A stretch of DNA of 64,000 bases. Source: Caulobacter sp. S45 (GTDB lineage Bacteria > Pseudomonadota > Alphaproteobacteria > Caulobacterales > Caulobacteraceae). The notes under the pieces were generated by a model that did not search any database, was not told the origin of the DNA, and saw only the letters and a program-made list of their open reading frames with translations. A program made the translations under genes and the position numbers. Below, one piece after another: positions 33,248-42,632 of the stretch. Where the stretch lies: assembly GCF_009765965.1 (NCBI RefSeq), contig NZ_LMUL01000001.1, positions 55,276 to 119,275 of the forward strand, in the 5' to 3' direction. How positions within the stretch are numbered: position 1 is the stretch's first letter; each line of letters starts with the position of its first letter.

Positions 33248-36200
33248 ATGGGTTTCGCCGATTTCGTGAAGAGCCAGGCGCGCGCCCTGGTGGTCATCGC
33301 GCTGGCCCTGGCGGCGGCTGGGACGGTGGCTGGGCTCGGCCTGCCGGTGGGCCTGTTTCCCCAGACCTCGTTCCCCCGCGTGGTGGTGGACCTGGACGCC
33401 GGCGACCGCCCGGCCGACCAGACCGCCCTGCTGGTGACCAAGCCGATCGAGGAGGCGGTGCGCGCCGTGCCGGGCGTGCAGGACGTGCGCTCGGAGACCA
33501 CGCGCGGCTCGGCCCAGATCTCGGTCGACTTCGGCTGGGGCCGCGACATGCAGGTCGGCACGCTGAACGTCGACGCCGCCATCGCCCGCGCCCTGCCCAA
33601 CCTGCCGGCCGGGACCGCCTATGGCGTGCGCCGGATGGACCCGACCGTCTATCCGATCATCTCCTACGCCCTGCGCTCCGACACCCTGACGCCGGTCCAG
33701 CTCCAGGACCTGGCCGAGCTGCAGATCAAACCGCTGCTCTCCTCCATCCCCGGCCTGTCGCGGGTCGACGTGCAAGGCGGCCACGTGGCCGAGGTGCAGG
33801 TGCTGGCCGATCCGCACCGGCTCGACGCCTACGGCCTGGCCCTGTCCGACCTGACGACTGCGGTCGGGGCCGGCAACGTGATCAAGGCCACCGGCCGGGT
33901 GCAGGATCGCGACAAGCTGTTCCTGGTGCTGGCCGACCGCACCCTGCATTCCGCCGCCGACGTCGGCGAGATCGTGGTGCGCTCCGATGCCGACGGCGTG
34001 GTGCATGTGCGCGACGTGGCCGATGTCGTGGACGGCGAGACGCCCAACTGGATGCACGTGTCGGAGGACGGCCGCCCGGCGGTGCTGTTCAACGTCTATG
34101 AGCAGCCCGATGGCAATGCGGTGACGATCGCGAAGGCGGTGCGCGACAAGCTGGCCGCGTTCAGGCCGCCGACGGGCGTGCGCATAATCAACTGGTACGA
34201 CCAGAGCCAGCTCGTCACCCAGTCCGCCGACGCCGTGCGCGATGCGGTGCTGATCGGCCTGGTGCTGGCCGCCATCGTGCTGATCGCCTTCCTGAGGAGC
34301 TGGCGGGTCACCCTGATCGCGGTGATCGTGGTGCCGGCGACGCTCGCCATCACCGTGCTGGTGCTCAGCCTGCTGAAGATGAGCTTCAACATCATGACGC
34401 TGGGTGGGATCGCGGCGGCGGTCGGCCTGCTGATCGACGACGTCATCGTCATGGTCGAGCACATCGCGCGCCGGGCCGGGGCGGTGGACGAGCACGGCGA
34501 GGTGGCCGGGGCGGACGCGGTGCTGCCGGCCGCGCGCGAGTTCCTGCAGCCATTGACCGGTTCCAGTCTCGCCACCCTGATCGTCTTCATCCCGTTGAGC
34601 TTCCTGTCTGGCGTGACCGGTGCGTTTTCCAAGGCGCTGTCGATCACCATGGCCGCCTCGCTGGTGATCTCCTTCCTGCTGACCGCTGTCGTGGTCCCGG
34701 TGCTGGCGCGAAACCTGATCGATTTCCGCAAGTGGCGCGATCCGGGCGCCAAGGGCGACGGGCCGCTGAACCGCGTGCATGAGCGCCTGCTCGACGCCCT
34801 GTTGCTGCGGCCCTGGATACTGGCCATCGCCCTGGTCCCGCTGCTGGTGCTGGGCTTTGTCGCCGCCAAGGCGGTCCCGACCGGCTTCATGCCCAAGGTC
34901 GACGAGGGCGGGTTCGTGATGGACTACTACACCAAGGCGGGCACCTCGCTGATCGAGACCGAGCGCGAGATGGCCCAGGTCGACGCCATCATCCGCGACA
35001 TGCCCGAGGTGGACACCTTCTCGCGACGCCTGGGGACGGGGCTCGGCGGCGACCTGGGGCAGAGCTATCACGGCGACTACTTCGTGCGCCTGAAGCCCGA
35101 CCATGCGCGCTCCACCCCCGACGTGATGGAGGCGGTGCGCAAGGCGGCCGAGGACCAGGTGCCAGGCGTGGAACTGGAGCTGGCCCAGCTGATGGAGGAT
35201 CTGATCGGCGACCTGACCTCGGTGCCCGAACCCGTCGAGATCAAGCTGTTCGCTGCCGACCCCTCGGTGCTGATCCCCCAGGCCAAGGCCATCGCCGCCG
35301 CGGTGCAGAAAATTCCCGGCGTGGTCGAGGTGAAGGATGGGCTGCAACTCGCTGGCGACGCCCTGGACGTGAAGATCGACCCCGCCCGCGCGGCGGTGGA
35401 GGGCGTCACCCCTGACGACGTCTCCCAGGCGGTGGACCAGGCGCTGAACGGCGCGCTCGCCACTAGCCTGCCACAGGCGTCCAAGGTGGTGGGGGTGCGG
35501 GTGCGCATACCCGGGGCCATGGACCTCAGCGAGGGCGACCTGGCGGATCTGCCGATCCGGGCCAAGGACGGCCACGTGTTTCCGCTCAGTCGCGTGGCCG
35601 ACATCGTGGCGGTGACCGGCCAGCCCCAGATCGCGCGTGAGAACCTCCAGCCCATGATAGCGGTCACCGGACGTATCGAGGGCCGGGGGGTGACGGCGGC
35701 TATCGGCGATGTGACCCGCTATCTCGACAAGCCGGGCGTACTTCAGCCGGGCGTGCGCTACGACCTCGGCGGCCTGTATCAGCAGCAGAAGATCGCCTTC
35801 GCCGGACTGACGCGGGTGTTCGCCGCCGCCCTGATCGCGGAGTTCGTGCTGCTGCTGGTGCTTTACCGCCGGTTCTGGACCCCGGTGATCGTGATCGGCT
35901 GCTCGCTGCTGTCGACCACCGCGGTGTTCACCGCGCTGTGGCTGACCCATGTGGAGCTGAACATCACCGCCCTGATGGGCATGACCATGATCATCGGCAT
36001 CGGGGCGGAGATGGCGATCTTCTACGTCTCCGAATGGGAAGAACTGCGCGTCCACATGCCAGCCCGCCAGGCCCTGCGCGAGGCCAGCCGCAACCGGGTG
36101 CGTCCGATCACCATGACCACGCTGGCGGCGATCCTGACCCTGGCGCCCCTGGCGCTCGCCATCGGCGCGGGATCGGGCATCCAGCAGCCCCTGGCCATCG

Positions 36201-36316
36201 CCATTATCGCCGGCCTGCTGCTGCAGTATCCGTTGGTGCTGCTGGCCATGCCGGTGTTGTTCGGGCTGACTCTACCGAAAGCGGAGGCGGGTGGAGCGAT
36301 CCCCGATCCCGGTTGA
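33248..36316 (+). CDS. RND efflux pump inner-membrane subunit
   Basis: 1022 residues, full length for the family. Twelve helices with two large periplasmic domains. The TM4 proton-relay segment reads GLLIDDVIVMVEHI (about 395-408) with paired Asp and a following Glu, closer to drug-type pumps (VDDAIVVVEN) than to the CzcA pattern. The second porter half (ELAQLMEDLIGDLTSVPEPV) resembles CzcA/CusA-like proteins, so the substrate class is ambiguous. Last gene of a three-gene operon behind a two-component system. It ends 23 bp before the convergent esterase gene. Confidence 0.93.
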   Translation: MGFADFVKSQARALVVIALALAAAGTVAGLGLPVGLFPQTSFPRVVVDLDAGDRPADQTALLVTKPIEEAVRAVPGVQDVRSETTRGSAQISVDFGWGRDMQVGTLNVDAAIARALPNLPAGTAYGVRRMDPTVYPIISYALRSDTLTPVQLQDLAELQIKPLLSSIPGLSRVDVQGGHVAEVQVLADPHRLDAYGLALSDLTTAVGAGNVIKATGRVQDRDKLFLVLADRTLHSAADVGEIVVRSDADGVVHVRDVADVVDGETPNWMHVSEDGRPAVLFNVYEQPDGNAVTIAKAVRDKLAAFRPPTGVRIINWYDQSQLVTQSADAVRDAVLIGLVLAAIVLIAFLRSWRVTLIAVIVVPATLAITVLVLSLLKMSFNIMTLGGIAAAVGLLIDDVIVMVEHIARRAGAVDEHGEVAGADAVLPAAREFLQPLTGSSLATLIVFIPLSFLSGVTGAFSKALSITMAASLVISFLLTAVVVPVLARNLIDFRKWRDPGAKGDGPLNRVHERLLDALLLRPWILAIALVPLLVLGFVAAKAVPTGFMPKVDEGGFVMDYYTKAGTSLIETEREMAQVDAIIRDMPEVDTFSRRLGTGLGGDLGQSYHGDYFVRLKPDHARSTPDVMEAVRKAAEDQVPGVELELAQLMEDLIGDLTSVPEPVEIKLFAADPSVLIPQAKAIAAAVQKIPGVVEVKDGLQLAGDALDVKIDPARAAVEGVTPDDVSQAVDQALNGALATSLPQASKVVGVRVRIPGAMDLSEGDLADLPIRAKDGHVFPLSRVADIVAVTGQPQIARENLQPMIAVTGRIEGRGVTAAIGDVTRYLDKPGVLQPGVRYDLGGLYQQQKIAFAGLTRVFAAALIAEFVLLLVLYRRFWTPVIVIGCSLLSTTAVFTALWLTHVELNITALMGMTMIIGIGAEMAIFYVSEWEELRVHMPARQALREASRNRVRPITMTTLAAILTLAPLALAIGAGSGIQQPLAIAIIAGLLLQYPLVLLAMPVLFGLTLPKAEAGGAIPDPG

Positions 36317-36339
36317 GGCTGCGTCTCGAACCGGGAGCC

Positions 36340-37389
36340 TTATTCGTGTGCAGGTTCGGCCGGGATGACGCGCGACATCCGGAGCCACGATAGGAATTGT
36401 GCGGGCCAATCGGCCGTCGTGGAGCCGGGACGGCCCAGGCCAAATCCATGGCCGCCGCGCTCATAGAGATGGACTTCCAGCGGGCGTTTCGCCCCCCGCC
36501 AGGCGTCGAGCAGGCCGTATCCCCTCCCGCCGAAGGTCGCATCGTCCATCGCCGACGCGATAAACAAGGGAGGCGCGTCCGTCGGCGCCGGGATCGCCTC
36601 CAGCGGCCCATATATCGATGCGACGAAATCCGGGCGGGCGTCGGTGTTGGCGGCGGTTGCGACTTTCAAGGCGGTGATCGCGCCGGCCGAAAATCCAAGC
36701 ATGCCGACCCGATGCGGATCTAGTCCCCATTCACGAGCGTGCGCTCGGATCGAGCGGATCGCGGCCTGTCCGTCCGAGACGGCTTCGGGATCGCTGTAGG
36801 CCATGTAGGCGCTCTCGCGGCTTGCGGCGTGCAGGTCCGCCATGATCTGTCCCATGAAGGCGACCCGGTCGGCGGGTGTCGGCTTGAGCCGGTATTTCAG
36901 CACGAATGCCGTCACGCCATGGTCTGCAAGATAATGCGCGACCCTGAGCCCTTCAGTGTCGATCGCCAGATAGCGGTAGCCGCCGCCCGGAAGGACGATG
37001 ACCGCTGCGCCGGTCGCGCGACCGGGAGCTGGGAGAACCGGGGTGAGGGTGGGATCGCTGACGTTGCGGACACCGGGGCTGTCGAACACAGTCTCGGCGA
37101 TCTCCGATGAGGAAGGCCCGGCCATGCGAGGCGGCTGCCCGTAGAGGTGGATCGAGCCATCTGGAGTCGCCGGTCCGCTCGGTGCCGCCTCGACGATAGG
37201 CGCCCCGCAAAATAGTCCCAGGAGGATCAGCAACAGGCTCACAGGCGGCGGCTTGATCCGCCTAAGGCCCCCCAGGCCAACTCGGAAATCGTGCCGATCG
37301 AGCCGATCCGTATCGTTGGCTCTGGAAACCGGGTTTGGGGTGCGGTGGCTGGGCCGGCGTGGCGATTCCAAGTTCATGTCGCACCGCAT
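36340..37389 (-). CDS. exported alpha/beta hydrolase, carbohydrate-esterase-like
   Basis: Up to 349 residues; the start is uncertain because the hydrophobic signal VSLLLILLGLFCGAPIVEA lies at about 50-68, and a GTG at 37242 would place it at the N terminus, though without a ribosome-binding site. The catalytic parts are clear: oxyanion block VIVLPGGGYRYLAI, nucleophile Ser in GMLGFSAGAI, Asp in FIASAMDD and His in YERGGHGFGLG. The arrangement matches the BD-FAE/acetyl-xylan-esterase-like group that removes acyl groups from polysaccharides or sugars. No carbohydrate genes lie next to it, so the substrate is open. Confidence 0.85.
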   Translation of the reverse strand: MRCDMNLESPRRPSHRTPNPVSRANDTDRLDRHDFRVGLGGLRRIKPPPVSLLLILLGLFCGAPIVEAAPSGPATPDGSIHLYGQPPRMAGPSSSEIAETVFDSPGVRNVSDPTLTPVLPAPGRATGAAVIVLPGGGYRYLAIDTEGLRVAHYLADHGVTAFVLKYRLKPTPADRVAFMGQIMADLHAASRESAYMAYSDPEAVSDGQAAIRSIRAHAREWGLDPHRVGMLGFSAGAITALKVATAANTDARPDFVASIYGPLEAIPAPTDAPPLFIASAMDDATFGGRGYGLLDAWRGAKRPLEVHLYERGGHGFGLGRPGSTTADWPAQFLSWLRMSRVIPAEPAHE

Positions 37390-37483
37390 GAGGGCAATTT
37401 AGGATTGCTGCGGTATTTGGTTCTGTCGCGTGTGGAAAGAGCCGTTGAAGGGCTCGCGGAGGTCGCGCGGGCGATCCGCCAGC

Positions 37484-37498
37484 CCGGAGCCTCTCCGG
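37484..37498. terminator. short hairpin after the secreted hydrolase gene
   Basis: CCGGAG (37484-37489) and CTCCGG (37493-37498) pair around a 3-base loop immediately downstream (minus strand) of the stop at 37501. No T-run follows. Possible transcript end, weak. Confidence 0.3.
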
Positions 37499-37500
37499 CC

Positions 37501-39159
37501 TTAGCGCTTCCCAGGTTCCGACGAGGGCTCCCACAGGTCGGGCGTCGTTGCGGCTAGCGACTTACTGTCGGTCCAGCTCCGCGCGCCCGGCGCCGTCTTC
37601 TGTCCAAGCGTCGCCGCCGTGGCGAAGGCGATCATGCGGCCGAGGACGCGTTGCTGTTCCGCCTCGGGCCAGGTTTCGATCGGATGGGGCGCGCGCACCA
37701 CCACCAACTCCTTCAGCCCGGTCGCGCGGTCATAGGCGACGACGGCGCCTTCCAGGCTCTCGGCGAAGTCCCACAGGCCCCGGCCGATGAACAGGGCCGG
37801 CCACTTGGGTACGCTGGCCAGGATCGCCGAGCTGGGGAAGAAGGCGATGTGGTTCTGCACCTCCGTGCCGCCTTCGAACAGGATGCGGTCGTCGTCCTCT
37901 TCGTCGGTGGGGTAGGTGATGTAGCCGGGGCCCGCGGTGTAGTCGGAAAGCTGCATAACGCCGACGAGGTTCTTCAGCCCCACGGGCGGTCCGCAGGCGA
38001 CGGTCGGCATGTCGTATTCGCAGGTCTTGTCGAAGTTGCGCGCCATGGCGAAGCCGCTGGTCATGGTGCCGCGCGAACTGCCCATCAGCAGGACGGGCAG
38101 GCGCCCCGCGTCCACCCCCGTCATCACCGCCCTGGTCGCAGCGCGGCCCTCGAGCACCTGGCCCGTGGGCGTCGCCACCCGCACGCCGTCGCCGGTCTTG
38201 AGCTCGGTGATAACGCGGAGCACGTCTCGGGCCTGCTGCACGGTGTCGGTGTCGTCCACGCCGCTGGATAGTCCCACGCCACGCCGGTCGTAGCTCAACA
38301 CGTCGAAGCCGGCCTGGTTCAGGATGTACATGAACCGGCGCCAGGCCCGTTGACCGGTCACGCCGCTGACAGCGCTCGGCAGCTTGTTCAGCACGCTGCG
38401 GCCCGTCTTGGGGTCCATGTGGTAGAGTTGGTTCGTCGGGTCCTCGATGGCCACGATCCGGCCGCCGCCACCGGCGCTCATGATGATCAGGGAGCGGACC
38501 TTGCGCCCCGCGCCGTCGTCCACCCCTTGGCCCCGCATATACCAGCCGCGCAGCTTGACCGGCGTATCCAGATGCAGCGTCAGCCGTTCATACGGATCGC
38601 GGTCGGTGGTGAACTCCACGACGAAGGTGTCCGCGTCGGCCTGCGCGATCGGCTCGCGCCAGGGCGCGGCGCCGAAGAAGGCCGGCCGTCGGATCGATGT
38701 TAGGTCGCCGGTCCCATCCGGGTTCACGCGACCGAGCAGGTAGAGCCCGTGCGGGTCGGTGGTGCGATGGTCCTTGTTCGGCGGCGCGCGGCCGGTGATG
38801 TGGGGCTCCAGCCGCGCGTCGCAGGCCGTATCCGCCTTGCAGACAGCCCAGGCCGCCCGCATCTTGGCGTCGGTGAATTCGTCGACGTAGTAGTCGCCCC
38901 GGTAGCCGGCTGGCGGCTTGGCCGTGGTGGCGGTGAAGGGCACGCACCGCCGCGCCCCGTCCGACGAGGCGATCAGGTAGCCGGGAAGCTCCGCATTCAG
39001 ATTGTAGCCAACATGGGCCCTGCATTCCGCGGGCGCGATCGGGCTGGGCGTCGAGGGCGCGGCTTGAACGATTGCGGCCGCCCCGAGGGCTGAGGCGCAG
39101 GACGCCGCGAACAGCAGCGGTGATCGGAAGGTCTTGGGGCGAGGGCGGGCTTGGCGCAT
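37501..39159 (-). CDS. large exported protein with an alpha/beta-hydrolase core, family unknown
   Basis: 552 residues. Signal peptide near SPLLFAASCASALGAAAIVQ. About 200 residues precede the hydrolase-like core, which shows a strand-turn FDVLSYDRRGVGLSSGVDDT, a nucleophile elbow VLLMGSSRGTMTSGFAMA (Ser near 345), and a late histidine in VVRAPHPIETWPEAEQQ. Several cysteines (CRAHVG, CKADTACDA, CEYDMPTVACG) suggest disulfides in the periplasm or outside. I do not recognise a named family. The ATG at 39159 has only a weak ribosome-binding site and lies exactly 22 nt after box E, so it looks regulated together with the RND operon. Confidence 0.75.
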   Translation of the reverse strand: MRQARPRPKTFRSPLLFAASCASALGAAAIVQAAPSTPSPIAPAECRAHVGYNLNAELPGYLIASSDGARRCVPFTATTAKPPAGYRGDYYVDEFTDAKMRAAWAVCKADTACDARLEPHITGRAPPNKDHRTTDPHGLYLLGRVNPDGTGDLTSIRRPAFFGAAPWREPIAQADADTFVVEFTTDRDPYERLTLHLDTPVKLRGWYMRGQGVDDGAGRKVRSLIIMSAGGGGRIVAIEDPTNQLYHMDPKTGRSVLNKLPSAVSGVTGQRAWRRFMYILNQAGFDVLSYDRRGVGLSSGVDDTDTVQQARDVLRVITELKTGDGVRVATPTGQVLEGRAATRAVMTGVDAGRLPVLLMGSSRGTMTSGFAMARNFDKTCEYDMPTVACGPPVGLKNLVGVMQLSDYTAGPGYITYPTDEEDDDRILFEGGTEVQNHIAFFPSSAILASVPKWPALFIGRGLWDFAESLEGAVVAYDRATGLKELVVVRAPHPIETWPEAEQQRVLGRMIAFATAATLGQKTAPGARSWTDSKSLAATTPDLWEPSSEPGKR

Positions 39160-39181
39160 TGGACGATCATCCGCCTATAGG

Positions 39182-39197
39182 CTGACGCGAACCTGTC
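39182..39197 (-). promoter_or_regulatory. tandem-repeat box E upstream of the secreted hydrolase
   Basis: Minus-strand GACAGGTTCGCGTCAG: half-sites GACAG and GTCAG, 11-bp period. It ends 22 nt before the ATG at 39159, the same spacing as box B to its gene. With flanks (39181-39200) it matches 27605-27624 in 19 of 20 bases. Confidence 0.65.
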
Positions 39198-39249
39198 ACC
39201 CCTTCGGTTTGCGTCCGATCAGAACGAACCCCGCCTAACCTTTCTGCGC

Positions 39250-39987
39250 CTAGGGCGACGGCGCCTGTGTGACGCCGGCCGTAGCCAGTTCGCGACGCGC
39301 GGCGTCCAGCTCCGGCTTCAGCGCCGGCGCGCGCAGCAGCTCCACCCCGATCGCTACGCCCATGGCCTGACCGGCGACCACGTCGCTACGGTAATGGGCG
39401 CCGCAGACCAGACGGTCGTGGGCGTAGTCGGCGGCCCGGGCCAGCACCGACTGGGCCTGCTCGGGCGCCAGGTCGGCCATCACCACGGCCAGGGTATAGC
39501 CCAGGGTCGAATGGCCGCTGGGATAGGCGGACTTGCCCTTGTCGCCGCCGTGCGGGCAACCGACGATGGCGGGGTCGGCGACCCAGGGCCGCGTGCGATG
39601 GAACTCGCTCTTGGCGCGCTTGGAGATCGCGGCCTGCTCGGCGCGGACGTCCTGCAGCAGGCGGGCGGTGGCGGGCAGCTTCGCCAGGTCGAACTTGGGG
39701 CCCATGGCGGAGGCGAAGGCGGTGGCGTCCTCATGCTCTGCGTTCCACTTGGCCCGCTCGAACTCGGCGGGCGTACGGGTCGCTTGAAGGCGGCGAAGCT
39801 CGGCCAGTTCTTCGGCCTGCGTCGCCGATCCGTCCACCGGGAAGGGCGGCAGCAGCCGCAGGGGGTCGATGGCGATCGGGTTCAGGATCTGCGGTCCAGC
39901 CGCGCCGCCGGCTGGTTTGGCTTGAACGACGCCGGCATGGGCGAGCAGGGCCAGCGCCAAGGCGCCGCCGAGAAGGCGGAGGGACAT
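39250..39987 (-). CDS. exported PAP2-type acid phosphatase (class A nonspecific type)
   Basis: 245 residues from the ATG at 39987 (CGGAG upstream). Signal peptide MSLRLLGGALALALLAHAGV. The three phosphatase motifs are present: KSEFHRTRPW (KX6RP form), AYPSGHSTLGY (PSGH) and RLVCGAHYRSDVVAG (the SRX5HX3D motif with Asp-Arg in place of Ser-Arg). These enzymes remove phosphate from nucleotides, sugar phosphates or phytate in the periplasm through a phospho-histidine. It lies 63 bp after the TonB-dependent receptor gene on the same strand, with a hairpin between, so the two may be co-transcribed and act on the same phosphorylated ligand. Confidence 0.9.
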   Translation of the reverse strand: MSLRLLGGALALALLAHAGVVQAKPAGGAAGPQILNPIAIDPLRLLPPFPVDGSATQAEELAELRRLQATRTPAEFERAKWNAEHEDATAFASAMGPKFDLAKLPATARLLQDVRAEQAAISKRAKSEFHRTRPWVADPAIVGCPHGGDKGKSAYPSGHSTLGYTLAVVMADLAPEQAQSVLARAADYAHDRLVCGAHYRSDVVAGQAMGVAIGVELLRAPALKPELDAARRELATAGVTQAPSP

Positions 39988-40010
39988 GGAAACTCCGAGA
40001 AGGAAGAGGG

Positions 40011-40035
40011 GGAGGGGCCGCGACATGGCCCCTCC
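40011..40035. terminator. strong GC hairpin between the receptor and phosphatase genes
   Basis: GGAGGGGCC (40011-40019) and GGCCCCTCC (40027-40035) form a perfect 9-bp stem with a 7-base loop, 15 bases after the receptor stop on the minus strand. A pyrimidine-rich but not T-rich tract follows. It could end or attenuate transcription before the PAP2 gene. Confidence 0.45.
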
Positions 40036-40050
40036 GCAAGGTGTGCGCCC

Positions 40051-42375
40051 TTAGAGCGTGGCGCGCAGGGTGAACTGGACGCTGCGGCCCGGCTGGAAGA
40101 AATACTGGTCGTGGTTATTGAGCGGGCTGGGAGCCGGACCGCCGAACACCGCCGTGCCATCGTTCTGGGTGATGGCGGTGACGTTGGTGTTGTCGAACAG
40201 GTCGTAGATGCCGATCTGCGCCTTGATGCGACCGAAGTCGTAGCCAAGGATCAGGTTGGAGGTGTTGTAGGGGTTGATCTTGTAGTTGCTTGGCTCGCCG
40301 GCGATCGCCCACTGTGGGCCGATAAACTTGTTCAGCAGCGCGACGCTGACCTTGTTGTACTTGTAGATGCCGCCGATGGCGGCGACCCAGGTCGGGGCTT
40401 CGGCCACCTGCTTGTGGGTGCTGTCCTCGGCCGAGTTGGTCGAGCCGTTGGCGAATACGGCCAAGCCCGGATAGAGCGCGTAGGTCGCCTCGCCCTCGAT
40501 CCCCTTGTAGATCGAGGTGCCCGGATCGTTGGCTTCCACCGGGTTGGAGTCGGAGCCGGTGACCTTCACGATCGCGTTTTTAAGCTCGATGTAATAGTAG
40601 TCGGCGTCGAAGGTAAATTTGTTAGTGTTGTACACCGAGCCGACTTGATAGTTGGTCGACGTCTGCGGCTTAAGTTCTGTGGCGCCGGGGGCGAGCACGT
40701 AGAAGATGCTCAGCGGCGGGGCCAGGAAGCCCTGGGCGTACTGGGCGTAGGCCGACCAGTTGTGAGCGATCAGGTAGTTGGCCGAGGCGAACGCCAGCGT
40801 CCGCTGGAAGGTCTCGGCGCTGACCGTGTCCTCGACCCGGGTCTTGGAGTTGACCGGCGAGTCGACCTTGCGGTCGAGGTTGAAGTACTTCACGCCCGGC
40901 GTGATGGTCAGCCCGGGGAACGGCTTGATGTCCACGTCCACGAAGGGCTCGTAGTGAATCCACTTCGAGCGCTCTTGGAACTGGATGTTGGCCGGCGGAG
41001 CGGGGCCGATGGCGGGCGCCTTCTCGATCGGGTTCGGCGCGTTGTCCAGGGTGCGGTCGAGGTCGAAGCGGTGGCGGTTGGTGACTGCGGTCTCGTACCA
41101 GAGGCCGGCGCGGACATCGACCATGCCCAGGTCTTCCTTCAGGCGCAGGATGTTGCCGAAGACCCTGTATTCGTTGAGCTTGTCATAGCCCAGCACATCC
41201 AGGTTGCCCTTGGGGGCGGCCTTGGAGCCGACGGCGTCGGTGGGAAAGGTTCCGGCCGCCACTTCCGCGGCGTCCTGGGTGGTGTCGGTGGCCGACAGGG
41301 TGTCGTTACGATAGGCGTAGGTGTAGACGCTGTCCTCGAAACTGAAGCCGGGGTCGTAATTGCCCTTCAAGCGCATGTATTCGAGGTCGGTCTCCTTGCT
41401 GACCGTGTTGTAGCCGTAATAGGTCGGCGAAGCCGGGTTGTTGGTCAGCGAGAAGTTCTTACCGTACTTCTGCTCCTGGGCCATGGTCACGCCGGGATTG
41501 TCCGGCTCGTTGTCGGTGCCGCTGTTGTGGGTGGCGAAGGCCGAGAAGGTCAGGTGCGAGTCGATCGGTGTTTCGATCTTCAGGAACTGATTGTACTCGT
41601 GGACGTGGTTGAAGCTCAGGGCGCCGCTGGAGTCCAGTTCCTGGAACCCGGCTGCGATGCGGGTGTCGTGGAGCTGGCTGATCTTGCCGCTTTGCAGGGT
41701 GGTGACGAAGTTGCTGGTGTCCCAGCTGCCGTAGGTGGCCTTCTGCTGCAGGTAGGCGTCGTCGGTCAGGGTGCGCGAGAACAGATTGATCGAACCGCCG
41801 TAGGTGGCCTGGCCGAGGTTGCCCGCATCGCCCGGACCGCGGTCGATCTGGACTGCGCCGAGGGTGGAGGCGGGGAAATAGGCGGTGGAGTGGTGGGTGG
41901 GGTCGTTGGTATCGGCGAAGGGGATGGCGTCGAAGGTGACGTTGTACTCGCCGTCCGTAAAGCCGCGCAGGGTCGGCTCGCTCTCGCCCAGGCCCGGCCC
42001 GTTCGAGGACGGGGCGGCGGTGACACCGGGCGCGAACATCACGATCTCGTTGTAGTCGCCGGTGTCGGGGACAGAGTCCTCGATGAAGGTCCGGTTGATC
42101 ACCGAGGCCGGCTCGCGCGTCGTCAGGGGCGCGGTCGCAGGCGCCAGGGCGGCGGCGGTGCCGCGCGAGGCGGTGACCACCACGGTCTCCAGCTCGGGCG
42201 CATCCTTGGCGTAGGTGGTCGGGCCGGTGTCCGGGGCGGCGGTGGCGACAGGCGCCGCGGCGTCGGCGGCCCGGGCGGTGTTGGCTGCGCCTGCGAGAAC
42301 GCCCGCTGCGGCCAGGGCGAACAGCGAGCCGGCGGTGGAGGCGCGGCCCGTAAGATGGCGAGAACGGCGTGACAT
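40051..42375 (-). CDS. TonB-dependent outer-membrane receptor
   Basis: 774 residues from the ATG at 42375, which has GGGGGAT upstream. Signal peptide AGSLFALAAAGVLAGAANTA. A TonB-box-like LETVVVTASRG (near 55) precedes the plug (APGVTAAPSSNGPGLGESEP, LGAVQIDRGPG) and a 22-strand barrel ending in GRSVQFTLRATL, the aromatic-terminated last strand. No N-terminal signalling domain, so it is not a transducer. Ligand unknown; the linked PAP2 phosphatase and the facing two-component system suggest a regulated uptake system for a phosphorylated or metal-bound compound, which is inference. Confidence 0.92.
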   Translation of the reverse strand: MSRRSRHLTGRASTAGSLFALAAAGVLAGAANTARAADAAAPVATAAPDTGPTTYAKDAPELETVVVTASRGTAAALAPATAPLTTREPASVINRTFIEDSVPDTGDYNEIVMFAPGVTAAPSSNGPGLGESEPTLRGFTDGEYNVTFDAIPFADTNDPTHHSTAYFPASTLGAVQIDRGPGDAGNLGQATYGGSINLFSRTLTDDAYLQQKATYGSWDTSNFVTTLQSGKISQLHDTRIAAGFQELDSSGALSFNHVHEYNQFLKIETPIDSHLTFSAFATHNSGTDNEPDNPGVTMAQEQKYGKNFSLTNNPASPTYYGYNTVSKETDLEYMRLKGNYDPGFSFEDSVYTYAYRNDTLSATDTTQDAAEVAAGTFPTDAVGSKAAPKGNLDVLGYDKLNEYRVFGNILRLKEDLGMVDVRAGLWYETAVTNRHRFDLDRTLDNAPNPIEKAPAIGPAPPANIQFQERSKWIHYEPFVDVDIKPFPGLTITPGVKYFNLDRKVDSPVNSKTRVEDTVSAETFQRTLAFASANYLIAHNWSAYAQYAQGFLAPPLSIFYVLAPGATELKPQTSTNYQVGSVYNTNKFTFDADYYYIELKNAIVKVTGSDSNPVEANDPGTSIYKGIEGEATYALYPGLAVFANGSTNSAEDSTHKQVAEAPTWVAAIGGIYKYNKVSVALLNKFIGPQWAIAGEPSNYKINPYNTSNLILGYDFGRIKAQIGIYDLFDNTNVTAITQNDGTAVFGGPAPSPLNNHDQYFFQPGRSVQFTLRATL

Positions 42376-42444
42376 GAGTGTATCCCCCGGAAGTTGGGCG
42401 GCTTTCACCCGATCCCTCCCCTCCGCGACAAGTGAAGGATAACC

Positions 42445-42460
42445 GTCAGTTTCTTGTCAG
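42445..42460 (+). promoter_or_regulatory. tandem-repeat box C between the receptor and the second two-component system
   Basis: GTCAGTTTCTTGTCAG: two perfect GTCAG half-sites, 11-bp period, in an otherwise AT-rich stretch. It points toward the response-regulator gene (start 42633) and lies 69 bp upstream of the receptor start (42375) on the other side, so either or both could be controlled from here. Confidence 0.6.
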
Positions 42461-42632
42461 TTATATTACAGTGTCGGCTAAAGTGTTGCGGCGTCAGCGG
42501 AAATCGACGCAATGGAAGCGCGGGTAATCCGTGTCCGCCCTACATTGAGATATCTCAATGTTTGCTGTAGTTGCTTGGTTCGCCGAGACGGCCTATTCGG
42601 GACGATCCGGCGATCCACCTGGATTTTCCGTC

